Assembly (NCBI GenBank): GCA_033764075.1
Contig: JANRJH010000039.1
Coordinates: forward strand, 89,207-153,206
Length of the DNA stretch: 64,000 bases
Origin: M3007 sp033764075
GTDB taxonomy: Bacteria; Bacteroidota; Bacteroidia; Chitinophagales; Saprospiraceae
Direction: 5' to 3'
Shown: positions 7,957-15,528 of the stretch, piece after piece
Layout of the letters: each line of letters opens with the position of its first letter
How positions within the stretch are numbered: position 1 is the stretch's first letter
Position numbers and translations under genes: made by a program
Notes under the pieces: model-generated
What the model saw: the letters and a program-made list of their open reading frames with translations, nothing else
Database searches by the model: none
What the model was told of the DNA's origin: nothing

Positions 7957-9099
7957 ATGAGCCAGGAGCCAACCGATTCCGCATTCCGCATTCCGCATTC
8001 CGCATTCGATCATTCCGCATTCGGGCAGCGTCTGCGCAACTGGGCAGCCGAGCACCCACGTCCCCTGCCCTGGAAGGACGAGCCCGATCCGTACCGGATA
8101 TGGCTGTCGGAAATCCTCTTGCAACAGACACGGGTGGCGCAGGGTTTGCCCTATTACGAGCGTTTTGTAGCGGCCTATCCTACGGTGGCGGCGCTGGCCG
8201 CCGCGCCGGAAGCGGAAGTCCTGAAGTTATGGGAGGGCCTGGGCTATTATACCCGCGCCAAAAACCTGCACGCGGCGGCCAAAAAGGTTGTGGCGGCGTA
8301 TGATGGCGTTTTTCCGGCGTCTTATGACGCACTGCTTGCGCTGCCGGGCGTGGGTGCGTACACCGCGGCGGCGATCGCGTCGTTTGCCTTTAACCTGCCC
8401 CATGCCGTGCTCGACGGCAATGTATTCCGTGTGCTGGCCCGCATCTGGGGCTATGTGGAGCCGATTGACCGACCGGAAGCCAGGGTCTGGTTTGCACAAA
8501 AAGCCCATGAATTGCTCGACCCCGAGCACCCGGGCGCGCACAACCAGGCCATCATGGACTTCGGCGCCACCTGGTGCACCCCCCGAAACCCCAAATGCGG
8601 AACCTGCCCCATGGCGGAGGGCTGCGCGGCTTTGCAAAACGATCTCGTGGATGCGCTGCCGCGGAAATCCCCGAAAGCAGCCCGCCGGCGCCGGATATTT
8701 CTCTATGCCGTCATCCGGCAGGACGCACGCGTGTACATGCGCGAACGCATGGACAAAGACATCTGGCAGAACCTGTGGGAATTTCCCGCAGTGGAAGTCG
8801 ATAAAGTGCCGCCCACAAATGCCGAAATAGCCCGCCTGGTGGTCGATCACTTCTTCTCCGAACGGGAACAAAAAAGTGTTAAAATCGATACCATGACCGG
8901 CCCCCTGAAACAGGTGCTGACCCACCAGGAAGTGCACGGTTTTTTTGTTCAAATGACCCAAAATGACCCTGATTGGCGCCCCGATCCCACCCGGAACTGG
9001 CATGCGGCCGAACAATTGACATTAAAAAAAATATTCGCCAAACCCCGCCTTATTGATCGTTTTTTGACGGAAAATCCCGTATATTTAACACTGTTTTGA
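7957..9099 (+). CDS. mutY: A/G-specific adenine DNA glycosylase MutY
   Basis: The 380-residue enzyme has the HhH-GPD glycosylase fold. It has a catalytic glutamate in SEILLQQTRV (E52), the hairpin LPGVGAYTAAAIASFAF, the catalytic aspartate in VLDGNVFRVLARI, and a 4Fe-4S cluster with Cys-x6-Cys-x2-Cys-x5-Cys spacing (CTPRNPKCGTCPMAEGC). The C-terminal domain is the NUDIX-like part that recognises 8-oxoguanine. The enzyme removes adenine mispaired with 8-oxoG. Its N-terminus is odd: residues 7-22 (DSAFRIPHSAFDHSAF) are encoded by a 7-bp tandem array, so this extension is repeat-derived. The order mutY-ssb-gldE is conserved in the phylum. Confidence 0.93.
   Translation: MSQEPTDSAFRIPHSAFDHSAFGQRLRNWAAEHPRPLPWKDEPDPYRIWLSEILLQQTRVAQGLPYYERFVAAYPTVAALAAAPEAEVLKLWEGLGYYTRAKNLHAAAKKVVAAYDGVFPASYDALLALPGVGAYTAAAIASFAFNLPHAVLDGNVFRVLARIWGYVEPIDRPEARVWFAQKAHELLDPEHPGAHNQAIMDFGATWCTPRNPKCGTCPMAEGCAALQNDLVDALPRKSPKAARRRRIFLYAVIRQDARVYMRERMDKDIWQNLWEFPAVEVDKVPPTNAEIARLVVDHFFSEREQKSVKIDTMTGPLKQVLTHQEVHGFFVQMTQNDPDWRPDPTRNWHAAEQLTLKKIFAKPRLIDRFLTENPVYLTLF
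7978..8026. repeat. 7-bp tandem array (CATTCCG) inside the mutY start region
   Basis: Five to six copies of CATTCCG, some diverged, lie in frame within the first codons of mutY and encode an AFRIPHSAF-type peptide. Because the array is a multiple of 7 and not 3, gain or loss of one unit would shift the frame relative to the ATG at 7957. A short TCGACATTCGACAC stretch precedes it at 7933-7946. Confidence 0.7.
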
Positions 9100-9150
9100 G
9101 CCCTCTGCAGAGTCAAAACCCATTTTTTCACCATCAAAAACACTTTCATT

Positions 9151-9597
9151 ATGATCAACAAGGTCACACTGATCGGCCATCTCGGGGGCGAGCCGGAGGT
9201 TCGCCGGTTCGACAATGGTTCGGTCGTTGCCCGTTTCTCCCTGGCCACCAATGAAAATTACAAGGACAAGGATGGCAACTGGCAAAAAACCACCGAATGG
9301 CACAACGTAGTCGCCTGGCGAGATCTCGGCGAACGCGCTGGCAACATGCTCAAAAAAGGCACGTTCGTGTATGTAGAAGGCAAGGTATCCTACCGGAAGT
9401 ACACCGACCGCGAGGGCAATGACCGCTACGTAACCGATATCGTCGCCAACACCTTCCGCCTGCTCGAAAAAATCAGCAACGGTTCGGATATGCGCTTCCC
9501 CCAACAGGATCCGCGTGACTCTGTGCACGCAGACGCACCCGCCCCGCAACTGGAAGCCGCCCCGGTGGCTGAAAGTGCCGACAGTCTACCGTTCTGA
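9151..9597 (+). CDS. ssb: Single-stranded DNA-binding protein
   Basis: The 148-residue protein is a classic SSB. It opens with MINKVTLIGHLGGEPEVR, continues through the OB fold (FSLATNENYKDKDGNWQKTTEWHNVV, then FVYVEGKVSYRKY), and has a low-complexity tail ending in the acidic-hydrophobic tip DSLPF. That tip is the docking peptide for replication and repair partners. It acts as a tetramer on single-stranded DNA. It follows mutY by 51 bases and is followed by a strong terminator, so it probably ends the mutY-ssb transcript. Confidence 0.96.
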   Translation: MINKVTLIGHLGGEPEVRRFDNGSVVARFSLATNENYKDKDGNWQKTTEWHNVVAWRDLGERAGNMLKKGTFVYVEGKVSYRKYTDREGNDRYVTDIVANTFRLLEKISNGSDMRFPQQDPRDSVHADAPAPQLEAAPVAESADSLPF

Positions 9598-9627
9598 GGC
9601 CTCCGGTAAGTACGAAGTTTCCGCACG

Positions 9628-9668
9628 GCGCCGCGCAGTCAATGTTTGCTGCACGGCGCTGTTTTTTT
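9628..9668 (+). terminator. Terminator after ssb
   Basis: GCGCCG-c-GCAG at 9628-9638 pairs with CTGC-a-CGGCGC at 9649-9659 around a 10-base loop. Seven T follow at 9662-9668. This is a strong intrinsic terminator and separates ssb from gldE. Confidence 0.8.
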
Positions 9669-9681
9669 GCCGATTTTCCAG

Positions 9682-9689
9682 TACTTTTG
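9682..9689 (+). promoter_or_regulatory. -7 element of the gldE promoter
   Basis: TACTTTTG matches TAnnTTTG exactly, lies directly after the ssb terminator, and is 16 bases before the gldE ATG. No TTG stands 20 bases upstream, so only the -7 part is convincing. Confidence 0.4.
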
Positions 9690-9705
9690 CTGCTCATCAG
9701 GCCGC

Positions 9706-10965
9706 ATGTTTATGTTGCTTTTCCTTTTACTATTGGTCGTGTATGTGCTGACGGTGTTCTCCGAGCGGCGGCTGGTTATGGCCGGCCCCGCGGATTGGGA
9801 GCGGTACCGGCGTCCGGACAACGGAACGTCCACCGCCTTGCTCACCCTGATGAAGGACATCCGCCCGGCGCTCTCCGCCCTCATGCTGGCGCGCATCCTG
9901 TTGGTGCTGCTGATGGCCATCAGCATCTTTGTCGTGGTGTACAACGCCCAGGCCATACGGCAAGCCATCGCCGATTATCATACGCTGAAAGGCTGGAATA
10001 CGCAGCTCTTGTGGATGGGGGTGGCCTTGGTGTGCGCATTGGGCCTTGCCTTTTTGCTGTGGGCGGCACAACGCTTTCTCAGACCCTTGAACACCTGGCC
10101 CTCCCTGAACTGGGTGTGCCACTTCTCCCGGTTCTGGCAGCGCCTGCTCAGGCCGCTGCTCCGGAAAGGGGCGGACACGGTAACCGAGCCCCTGAGTCAA
10201 AGCCTGCTGTCGGACAAACCGGACACCGCAGACCGGCAATTGCCCGGGCGAAGCGACCTGGCGCTGCTCAAGGGCATCGTCAAGTTCACCGATGTGACGG
10301 TCAAGCAGGCCATGCAACCGAGGGCCAAGGTGGTGGCCGCCGACTTTCGGTTTTCCTTCGGCGAATTGCTTGCACTGGCCCGCAGCGCCGGCTTTTCGCG
10401 TATGCCGGTGTTCGACGAAGACCTCGACAACATTACCGGCATCCTCTACGTAAAAGATTTGGTGGCCCACCTGGATAAAGCGGGCGATTTCGAATGGCAA
10501 GCGCTCATCCGGCCCAACGTACTGCAGGTGCCGGAATCCAAACACGTCAGTGATCTGCTTGAAGACTTCAAGCGGCAAAAACTGCACATGGCCATCGTGG
10601 TGGATGAATACGGCGGCACCTCGGGAATTGTCACCATGGAAGACGTGCTGGAGGAAATCCTGGGGGAAATACGCGACGAATTCGATGAAGAAAGTGAAGT
10701 TCGCTACCGCAAACTCGACGAACATACCTACCTCTTTGATGGGCAAACCCTTTTGAGCGATGTCTGCCGCCTCACCAACCTGCCGGAGAACGCTTTCCAG
10801 GAGGTCAGGGGTAACGCCGATACCCTGGCCGGACTGGCCCTGGAGCTGAGCGGCGACATCCCTTCCCGCGGCAAAGAGTTGCACTGGAACGGCTTTACCC
10901 TCATGGTCATAGCCGCCGACAACCGACGCATCAAACAAATCCGGCTCACCCTGCCTCAAGCCTGA
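9706..10965 (+). CDS. gldE: Gliding motility-associated protein GldE (HlyC/CorC-like, CBS domains)
   Basis: The 419-residue membrane protein has three hydrophobic segments (near residues 1-20, 65-90 and 105-130) in place of a full DUF21 domain. A CBS pair follows: FTDVTVKQAMQPRAKVV onward and LLEDFKRQKLHMAIVVDEYGGTSGIVTMEDVLEEILGEI. A CorC/HlyC C-terminal domain ends in an IKQIRLTL strand. This architecture, together with the mutY-ssb-gldE order, identifies GldE, a gliding and type IX secretion-associated protein related to CorC-type transporters. The ATG at 9706 is preferred because it begins the first hydrophobic helix and follows the -7 element. An upstream TTG at 9646 lies inside the ssb terminator. 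Confidence 0.85.
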   Translation: MFMLLFLLLLVVYVLTVFSERRLVMAGPADWERYRRPDNGTSTALLTLMKDIRPALSALMLARILLVLLMAISIFVVVYNAQAIRQAIADYHTLKGWNTQLLWMGVALVCALGLAFLLWAAQRFLRPLNTWPSLNWVCHFSRFWQRLLRPLLRKGADTVTEPLSQSLLSDKPDTADRQLPGRSDLALLKGIVKFTDVTVKQAMQPRAKVVAADFRFSFGELLALARSAGFSRMPVFDEDLDNITGILYVKDLVAHLDKAGDFEWQALIRPNVLQVPESKHVSDLLEDFKRQKLHMAIVVDEYGGTSGIVTMEDVLEEILGEIRDEFDEESEVRYRKLDEHTYLFDGQTLLSDVCRLTNLPENAFQEVRGNADTLAGLALELSGDIPSRGKELHWNGFTLMVIAADNRRIKQIRLTLPQA

Positions 10966-10968
10966 ACG

Positions 10969-12057
10969 ATGCTCAAGACGCTGGACCGGTACATTATCGG
11001 GAAATTCCTTTCCACCCTGCTTTTCGCCATCCTGATCTTTTCGATCATCTCTATGGCGATTGACTTCAGCGAAAAGGTCAAATATTTCATTGAGCGGGAG
11101 TGCACTACCCTTGAAATTTTGCGGGACTATTACCCGGGCTTTTTGTTTACCATGATGGGTATGCTTATGCCGCTGTACACCTTGGTGGCCGTCGTGTTTT
11201 TCACCTCCCGCATGGCATTCAACGCCGAGATCCTGTCCATTCTCAACGCCGGCGTCTCTTTCCGGCGTCTCTTGCAGCCATACCTGATTGCCGGGCTGCT
11301 CATCGCTATGGCCCATTTTCTGCTCAACCACTACCTGGTGCCTTCTGGGAACAAGCGGCGCATGACATTCGAACGCACGTACATCCACAAAAACGCGGAC
11401 AAGGGCAAAACCGCCAACGTACATATGCTGCTGGGGCCCGACACCAAGGTGTTCATCCAGGGATACAACAAGGAAAAAAAAGTCGCCGCCGGCGTCCGAC
11501 TTGAAAAATACGCCGGTACACGCCTCATCAGTATACTCGACGCCCAAACTGCGCGTTGGCTGGGCGACTCGATCAACCGGTGGGAGCTGAGCAACTACAC
11601 GACCCGGGACTTCGACGGCATGCGCGAAACCTATGTGCGGCATACGACGCCTTTGGATACCTTCATCAACCTGGCGCCCCAGGATTTCCAGTGGTTCGAA
11701 AACCAGATCGAGGAAATGAACACGCTGGAACTCAACCGCGCCATCCGCAGGGATCGCGAGCGCGGGCTGCACACCTCGCGGCAATACGCCATTGAACGCA
11801 ATCGCCGGTCGGCGGATGCGTTCACCAACATACTGCTCACGGTGATCGGGTTGGCCGTTGCCGGCCGTAAAGTTCGCGGCGGCATGGGCCTGCACCTCGC
11901 CCTGGCCGTGAGCATCGGCGGTCTGTTTGTTTTTTTGAGCAAATTCGCCATCACCTTTGTTGCCACGGGCGGTTTGCCCATCTGGCTGGGCATGTGGCTG
12001 CCCAATATTTTGTTCGCGGGTGTGGCGGCTTGGCTGTTGGGGCAGGCGCAGAAGTGA
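10969..12057 (+). CDS. LptF/LptG-family permease
   Basis: The 362-residue protein fits the YjgP/YjgQ (LptF/LptG) family. An N-terminal LDRYIIGKFLSTLLFA segment is followed by two more helices, a periplasmic beta-rich domain (roughly residues 120-260) and three C-terminal helices, the last two in GLPIWLGMWLPNILFAGVAAWLLG. In the Lpt bridge these permeases pair with the ATPase LptB and extract lipopolysaccharide from the inner membrane. Whether it corresponds to F or G cannot be told. It starts 3 bases after gldE and is surely cotranscribed with it. Confidence 0.88.
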   Translation: MLKTLDRYIIGKFLSTLLFAILIFSIISMAIDFSEKVKYFIERECTTLEILRDYYPGFLFTMMGMLMPLYTLVAVVFFTSRMAFNAEILSILNAGVSFRRLLQPYLIAGLLIAMAHFLLNHYLVPSGNKRRMTFERTYIHKNADKGKTANVHMLLGPDTKVFIQGYNKEKKVAAGVRLEKYAGTRLISILDAQTARWLGDSINRWELSNYTTRDFDGMRETYVRHTTPLDTFINLAPQDFQWFENQIEEMNTLELNRAIRRDRERGLHTSRQYAIERNRRSADAFTNILLTVIGLAVAGRKVRGGMGLHLALAVSIGGLFVFLSKFAITFVATGGLPIWLGMWLPNILFAGVAAWLLGQAQK

Positions 12058-12134
12058 GGTTGGCTATCGGTTGTTGGCTATCGGATGTCGGATGTCGGCT
12101 ATCGGATGTCGGATGTTGGTTGTCGGATGTTGGT
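12058..12134. repeat. 7-bp tandem array, units TCGGATG/TCGGTTG/TTGGCTA
   Basis: Directly behind the permease stop codon stands about 77 bases of period-7 sequence, with units such as TCGGATG, TCGGCTA and TTGGTTG repeated about ten times. It lies in the space between two convergent genes. Confidence 0.75.
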
Positions 12135-12195
12135 ACAGTTTGGGCTGACGCACGCAGGTCGCTCCAAATTGCCAACGTGAGCGCCGCTATGTGGC

Positions 12196-14319
12196 CTATT
12201 CATCTGTATGGGTGTAGGCTTCTGCCAGTTTATGCTGCAAATCGCCCGGCACGGGCGCGTATTCGGTGAACTGCATATTGAACTTGGCTTTGCCCTGGGT
12301 GAGTGCGCGCAGGGTAGCGGTGTAGAGGTGCAGTTCCTTGAGCGGTACGCGTGCGCGGATCACCTGGTAGTGCCCTTCGGCGTCCATGCCGGAGATGATG
12401 GCCCTGCGGGTCTGCAGGTCGCCCATGACATTGCCCATCACGTCGGCGTCGCACATCACCTCCAGGTCGTACACCGGCTCCAGGATTTGCGGTCCGGCCG
12501 CCGGAAACGCTTCCTTGAAGCCCATGCTGGCGGCGATCTGGAAGGCCATGTCGTTGGAGTCGACGGGGTGCATTTTACCGTCGTACACACTCACCCGGAT
12601 GTCGCGCACGCGGGAGCCGGTCAGCGGGCCCTCTTCCATTTTGAGCATGATGCCCTTTTTGATCGCGTTGATGAACCGCGCGTCGATGGAGCCTCCGACG
12701 ATGGCCCAGATAAAGGCGAGTTTTCCGCCCCAGGGCAGGTCTTCGAGGTCGGATTGGCGGACGTTTAGCCCGGCGGGGTCGGGCATACCTTCGTACCAGG
12801 GTTCGATGCGCAAGTGCACTTCGGCGAACTGACCCGCGCCACCCGATTGTTTTTTGTGCCGGTAGGCATGGTCGGCAGCGCGTGTGATGGTTTCCCGGTA
12901 AGGGATGCGCGGCTCTTCGAAATGGAGTTGAACGCCGAACACCTCCTGGGCTTTGTGCCGGACCACGTCGAGGTGCATTTCGCCCTGGCAGTACACGATG
13001 GTTTGCTTCAGTTCCTGGCTTTGTTCGTAGAAAAGCGTGGGGTCTTCCTCGTGTATGCTGTGCAGGGCGTGCGCCATTTTTTCCACCTCGGCCTTGCTGG
13101 GCGGCACCACGGCCATGCGGAGCCTGGGGGCCGGGAAGTTGATGCGCGCGATGCGCAGGTCGGCGCCTTTGGGGTTGAGGGTTTGGTTGGTATGTGTATT
13201 TTTGAGCTTGACGGTGCAGCCGATGTCTCCGGCGCGCAATTCAGGAACGACGTCCCGGTTTTTACCTTCGGATTCAAAAAGTTGAGCAAAACGTTCGGCC
13301 GTCCCGTTGTCGGCGTTCACGAGTTCGTCGCCGGCTTTCAGGACGCCGGAGTACACCTTGAAGTAAGACACCAGGCCGACCTTGGGTTCATTGACGGTTT
13401 TGAAAACGAACACACAGGCGCGCGCATTCGGGTCGCAGGGTTTGGTGCCGCCTTTTTCGAGGTCGGCTGCAGGGCGGTCGGCCGGGCTGGGGCAGATGTC
13501 GTGTATAAAGCCCATGATGCGGCCGGAGCCCATGTCCCGAAGCCCGGAAGCGCAGAAGACCGGGTAAAACTGGCGGTGGGCGAGGCCGATGCTGAGGCCG
13601 CGGGCGAGGTCCTCCTCGTCGAGTTCGCCGGCCTCAAAAAACTTTTCCATCAGCGTGTCGTCGTTTTCGGCGGCGGCCTCCACGAGGGCCTGGTGCATAG
13701 CCTGGGCACGCTCGCGGTGCGCCTGCGGAATGTCTTTTTTCTCCGGTTTGCCGCCTTCGGCAGGGAAAACGTACATGACCATGCGCAGCGCATCAATGAT
13801 GGCGTTGAAGCCGGGGCCTGTCTCTGCCGGAAACTGCAGGGGCAGCACCCGGCTGCCGAAGCGGGCGGTAGCCTGGGCCAGGGTGTTTTCAAAATCGGCT
13901 TTCTCGTGGTCGAGCTGGTTGATGACCAGCACGGTAGGGGTTTCGAACCGTTCGATGTACTCCCACAGAATCTCGGCGCCCACCTCTACACCGTTGCGGG
14001 CGTTGAGCACCAGCAGGGCCGTGTCGGCCACCTTCAGGGATGACGCCACCTCGCCAACGAAATCGTCGAGCCCCGGCGTATCCAGGATGTTAATCTTGTT
14101 ATCTTTCCAGTTGCAGTGCAGGACGGAGGAGAAGAGCGAATGCCCGCGTTCCTGTTCGATCGACGTGTAGTCGCTTTGCGTGTTGCCGTCCGCCACGTTG
14201 CCCCGACGGGTGATGACTTTGGCTTCGTAGAGCATGGCCTCGGCCAGCGTGGTTTTACCGCATCCGGCGTGGCCTGCGAGGACCACGTTCCGGATGTCGC
14301 GCGTATCAAAGGTTGCCAT
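12196..14319 (-). CDS. Elongation factor G-like protein (EF-G2 type) lacking the catalytic histidine
   Basis: The 707-residue protein has the full five-domain EF-G layout. The P-loop is GHAGCGKTT (residues 16-24) and the G4 motif is NQLD (134-137) instead of NKxD. The G3 motif reads DTPGLDDF: position 84 is leucine, where canonical EF-G has the histidine of DTPGHVDF required for GTP hydrolysis. The effector region (ERGHSL) is also non-canonical. Domain IV (near YRHKKQSGGAGQFAEVHL) and domain V are well conserved. Bacteroidota are known to carry a second EF-G, and one in Bacteroides has been reported to support translocation without GTP hydrolysis. This may be a related protein, but that is inference. 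A 7-bp array lies in its leader. Confidence 0.88.
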   Translation of the reverse strand: MATFDTRDIRNVVLAGHAGCGKTTLAEAMLYEAKVITRRGNVADGNTQSDYTSIEQERGHSLFSSVLHCNWKDNKINILDTPGLDDFVGEVASSLKVADTALLVLNARNGVEVGAEILWEYIERFETPTVLVINQLDHEKADFENTLAQATARFGSRVLPLQFPAETGPGFNAIIDALRMVMYVFPAEGGKPEKKDIPQAHRERAQAMHQALVEAAAENDDTLMEKFFEAGELDEEDLARGLSIGLAHRQFYPVFCASGLRDMGSGRIMGFIHDICPSPADRPAADLEKGGTKPCDPNARACVFVFKTVNEPKVGLVSYFKVYSGVLKAGDELVNADNGTAERFAQLFESEGKNRDVVPELRAGDIGCTVKLKNTHTNQTLNPKGADLRIARINFPAPRLRMAVVPPSKAEVEKMAHALHSIHEEDPTLFYEQSQELKQTIVYCQGEMHLDVVRHKAQEVFGVQLHFEEPRIPYRETITRAADHAYRHKKQSGGAGQFAEVHLRIEPWYEGMPDPAGLNVRQSDLEDLPWGGKLAFIWAIVGGSIDARFINAIKKGIMLKMEEGPLTGSRVRDIRVSVYDGKMHPVDSNDMAFQIAASMGFKEAFPAAGPQILEPVYDLEVMCDADVMGNVMGDLQTRRAIISGMDAEGHYQVIRARVPLKELHLYTATLRALTQGKAKFNMQFTEYAPVPGDLQHKLAEAYTHTDE

Positions 14320-14333
14320 AGGTAAAAGAGTTT

Positions 14334-14377
14334 TCGAATGCGGAATGCGGAATGTGGAATTCCGAATTCCAAAAGTA
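14334..14377 (-). promoter_or_regulatory. Leader of the EF-G-like gene: 7-bp array and -7 element
   Basis: On the minus strand TACTTTTG (14370-14377) matches TAnnTTTG. The transcript starting below it would carry a short array of ATTCCGC units (14334-14366) in its 5' leader before the ATG at 14319. No TTG is found 20 bases upstream of the -7 element. Confidence 0.4.
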
Positions 14378-14638
14378 GCTTAGTTTTAACAATAAGATAA
14401 CGTACAGGAAATTTTATTTAAAAATTTGTGGACGACCTTGGCAGCCTGATTGATCGCCGGTTTTTTCCAGTATCAAACTGCCTCCTCGCCCTCCGCATAA
14501 AAAGCACAGAGGTGAAAACGGGCGTAAAAAAATTGCCAGGCCCACGCAGCGTTTCCCTTTACCCGTGCGTTTTCCCTGTATCTTACATTGATAATCCGCA
14601 TTTCGTCCTGCCTGCAAACCGTTTTTAAAGCAAACCTT

Positions 14639-14743
14639 ATGACCGCAACACTCACGTATACGCTAATCCTCGCCGTGATTTATGTTGGACGCCGCACCTT
14701 CGTCGGACGGAACGAGTTTTTCTCGGAGAAGTTGAAGGGTTAG
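14639..14743 (+). CDS. Possible 34-residue membrane peptide
   Basis: An ATG frame encodes one hydrophobic segment (TLTYTLILAVIYVG), then a basic and polar tail (RRTFVGRNEFFSEKLKG). The size and helix-plus-cytoplasmic-tail layout are those of small membrane proteins, and codon use is similar to that of neighbouring genes. No family is recognised. It is reported because the surrounding 800 bases lack any other gene and a second such peptide follows 39 bases later. Confidence 0.3.
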   Translation: MTATLTYTLILAVIYVGRRTFVGRNEFFSEKLKG

Positions 14744-14782
14744 TAACACCGCGGTTGAACCTTTCTGCGATGATGTGTCGCT

Positions 14783-14893
14783 ATGCTTAGACGTCCGGAG
14801 CGCAAACCCTTTCCCTGGATATTGATCTTGCTGGCTGCCGTGGGGGCGGCTTTTCTGGTTTGGGTTTTGGCGACTGGGACGGGGGGATTTTGA
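14783..14893 (+). CDS. Possible 36-residue membrane peptide
   Basis: The frame encodes a basic start (MLRRPERKPFPW), one hydrophobic helix (ILILLAAVGAAFLVWVLAT) and a glycine-rich end. The positive-inside arrangement fits a single-pass inner membrane peptide. No family is recognised, and chance cannot be excluded at this length. Confidence 0.3.
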   Translation: MLRRPERKPFPWILILLAAVGAAFLVWVLATGTGGF

Positions 14894-14966
14894 TGGGGTT
14901 TGTTTTCTGCCATACAGATAAATCGCAGGGGGGGGATTTAAAATAAACCGCAGATGGAGAATTTTT

Positions 14967-15066
14967 AAATAAACCGCAGTGGACTCGGAGGTTTCACAGA
15001 GGAGCGCGGAGGCTGAACCCCCTCTGCGCTCCTCTGTGAAACCTCCGAGTCCACTGCGGTTTATTT
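14967..15066. repeat. Long inverted repeat (46-bp stem, 8-base loop)
   Basis: Bases 14967-15012 pair with 15021-15066. All 46 pairs form, one of them a G-T pair; the loop is 8 bases. The arm begins AAATAAACCGCAG and includes GGTTTCACAGAGGAG. A truncated copy of the arm start stands at 14941-14953. No T-run follows, so it is not a terminator. It resembles intergenic palindromic repeats. Confidence 0.9.
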
Positions 15067-15148
15067 GAATTTTTTGCCCCACGCACCCCTCTGAGAGACC
15101 TCTGTGTCCCCCATGAAATGACCCAAAAATTTCTTTGATCCCGCGCCA

Positions 15149-15196
15149 TTGTTTTTTTGTTGTAAAGCCCTTACCTTTGCAGTGGCATTTTGCCAC
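15149..15196 (+). promoter_or_regulatory. Promoter and 5' hairpin of the cold-shock gene
   Basis: TTG at 15149-15151, 20 bases, then TACCTTTG at 15172-15179 is a perfect promoter of the Bacteroidota type. A hairpin (GTGGCA-TTT-TGCCAC, 15182-15196) would lie at the very 5' end of the transcript, about 27 bases before the ATG. A 5' structure could affect stability or cold-dependent translation; that role is inferred. Confidence 0.6.
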
Positions 15197-15222
15197 ATTC
15201 ACTTCTTTAAGTTTTTTGTTCA

Positions 15223-15414
15223 ATGTTTACCGGCACAGTAAAATTTTTTAATGGAACCAAAGGTTTTGGTTTCATCATCGATGACTCCTCCAAAGAGGAA
15301 ATTTTCGTTCACGTCAGTGGACTTATCGACGAAATTCGCGAAGGCGATAAAGTCGTTTACCGTACCCAGAACGGCAAACGCGGTTTGAATGCAGTCGATG
15401 TGAAACTGGCCTAA
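15223..15414 (+). CDS. Cold-shock domain protein (CspA family)
   Basis: The 63-residue protein is a single cold-shock domain with GTVKFFNGTKGFGFI (RNP1) and EIFVHVSGL (RNP2-like, histidine retained), ending NAVDVKLA. Such proteins bind single-stranded RNA and DNA, melt structure and aid translation at low temperature. It has its own promoter, a 5' hairpin and a strong terminator, and so forms a single-gene transcript. Length is typical for Bacteroidota. Confidence 0.95.
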   Translation: MFTGTVKFFNGTKGFGFIIDDSSKEEIFVHVSGLIDEIREGDKVVYRTQNGKRGLNAVDVKLA

Positions 15415-15444
15415 GCCGTTTCCTGAAACATACAAAGCGTGTTG

Positions 15445-15480
15445 CCCCCGGTTGCTTGAAATAAGCTTCCGGGGGTTTTC
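15445..15480 (+). terminator. Terminator of the cold-shock gene
   Basis: CCCCCGG at 15445-15451 pairs with CCGGGGG at 15469-15475, with further pairing of GCTT and AAGC inside. TTTT follows. Good intrinsic terminator. Confidence 0.75.
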
Positions 15481-15528
15481 ATTTTCAGCTGCCTCCGTTT
15501 TCCGTATTTTTACCGCCAAAATCGCCGC

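Larger units (their letters stand above)
14378..15148. other. Gene-poor stretch upstream of the cold-shock gene
   Basis: About 770 bases without a long gene. It holds two possible tiny membrane-peptide genes (14639-14893), a short partial copy of a repeat arm at 14941-14953, and a 46-bp-stem hairpin (14967-15066). The open frame on the minus strand at 14663-15223 runs straight through both arms of the hairpin and has no protein-like features, so I do not call it. Confidence 0.6.

Noticed and set aside
9730..11895. Long open frame (721 codons) on the minus strand opposite gldE and the permease gene
   Set aside because: It is antisense to two well-supported genes, has low-complexity His/Gln/Asp-rich translation and no domain. 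Long antisense frames are common in this GC-rich DNA (also 5529-7103, 43133-44905 and 56470-58131).
14663..15223. 186-codon frame on the minus strand upstream of the cold-shock gene
   Set aside because: It reads through both arms and the loop of the long hairpin. The translation has no fold-like pattern and would overlap the cold-shock promoter.
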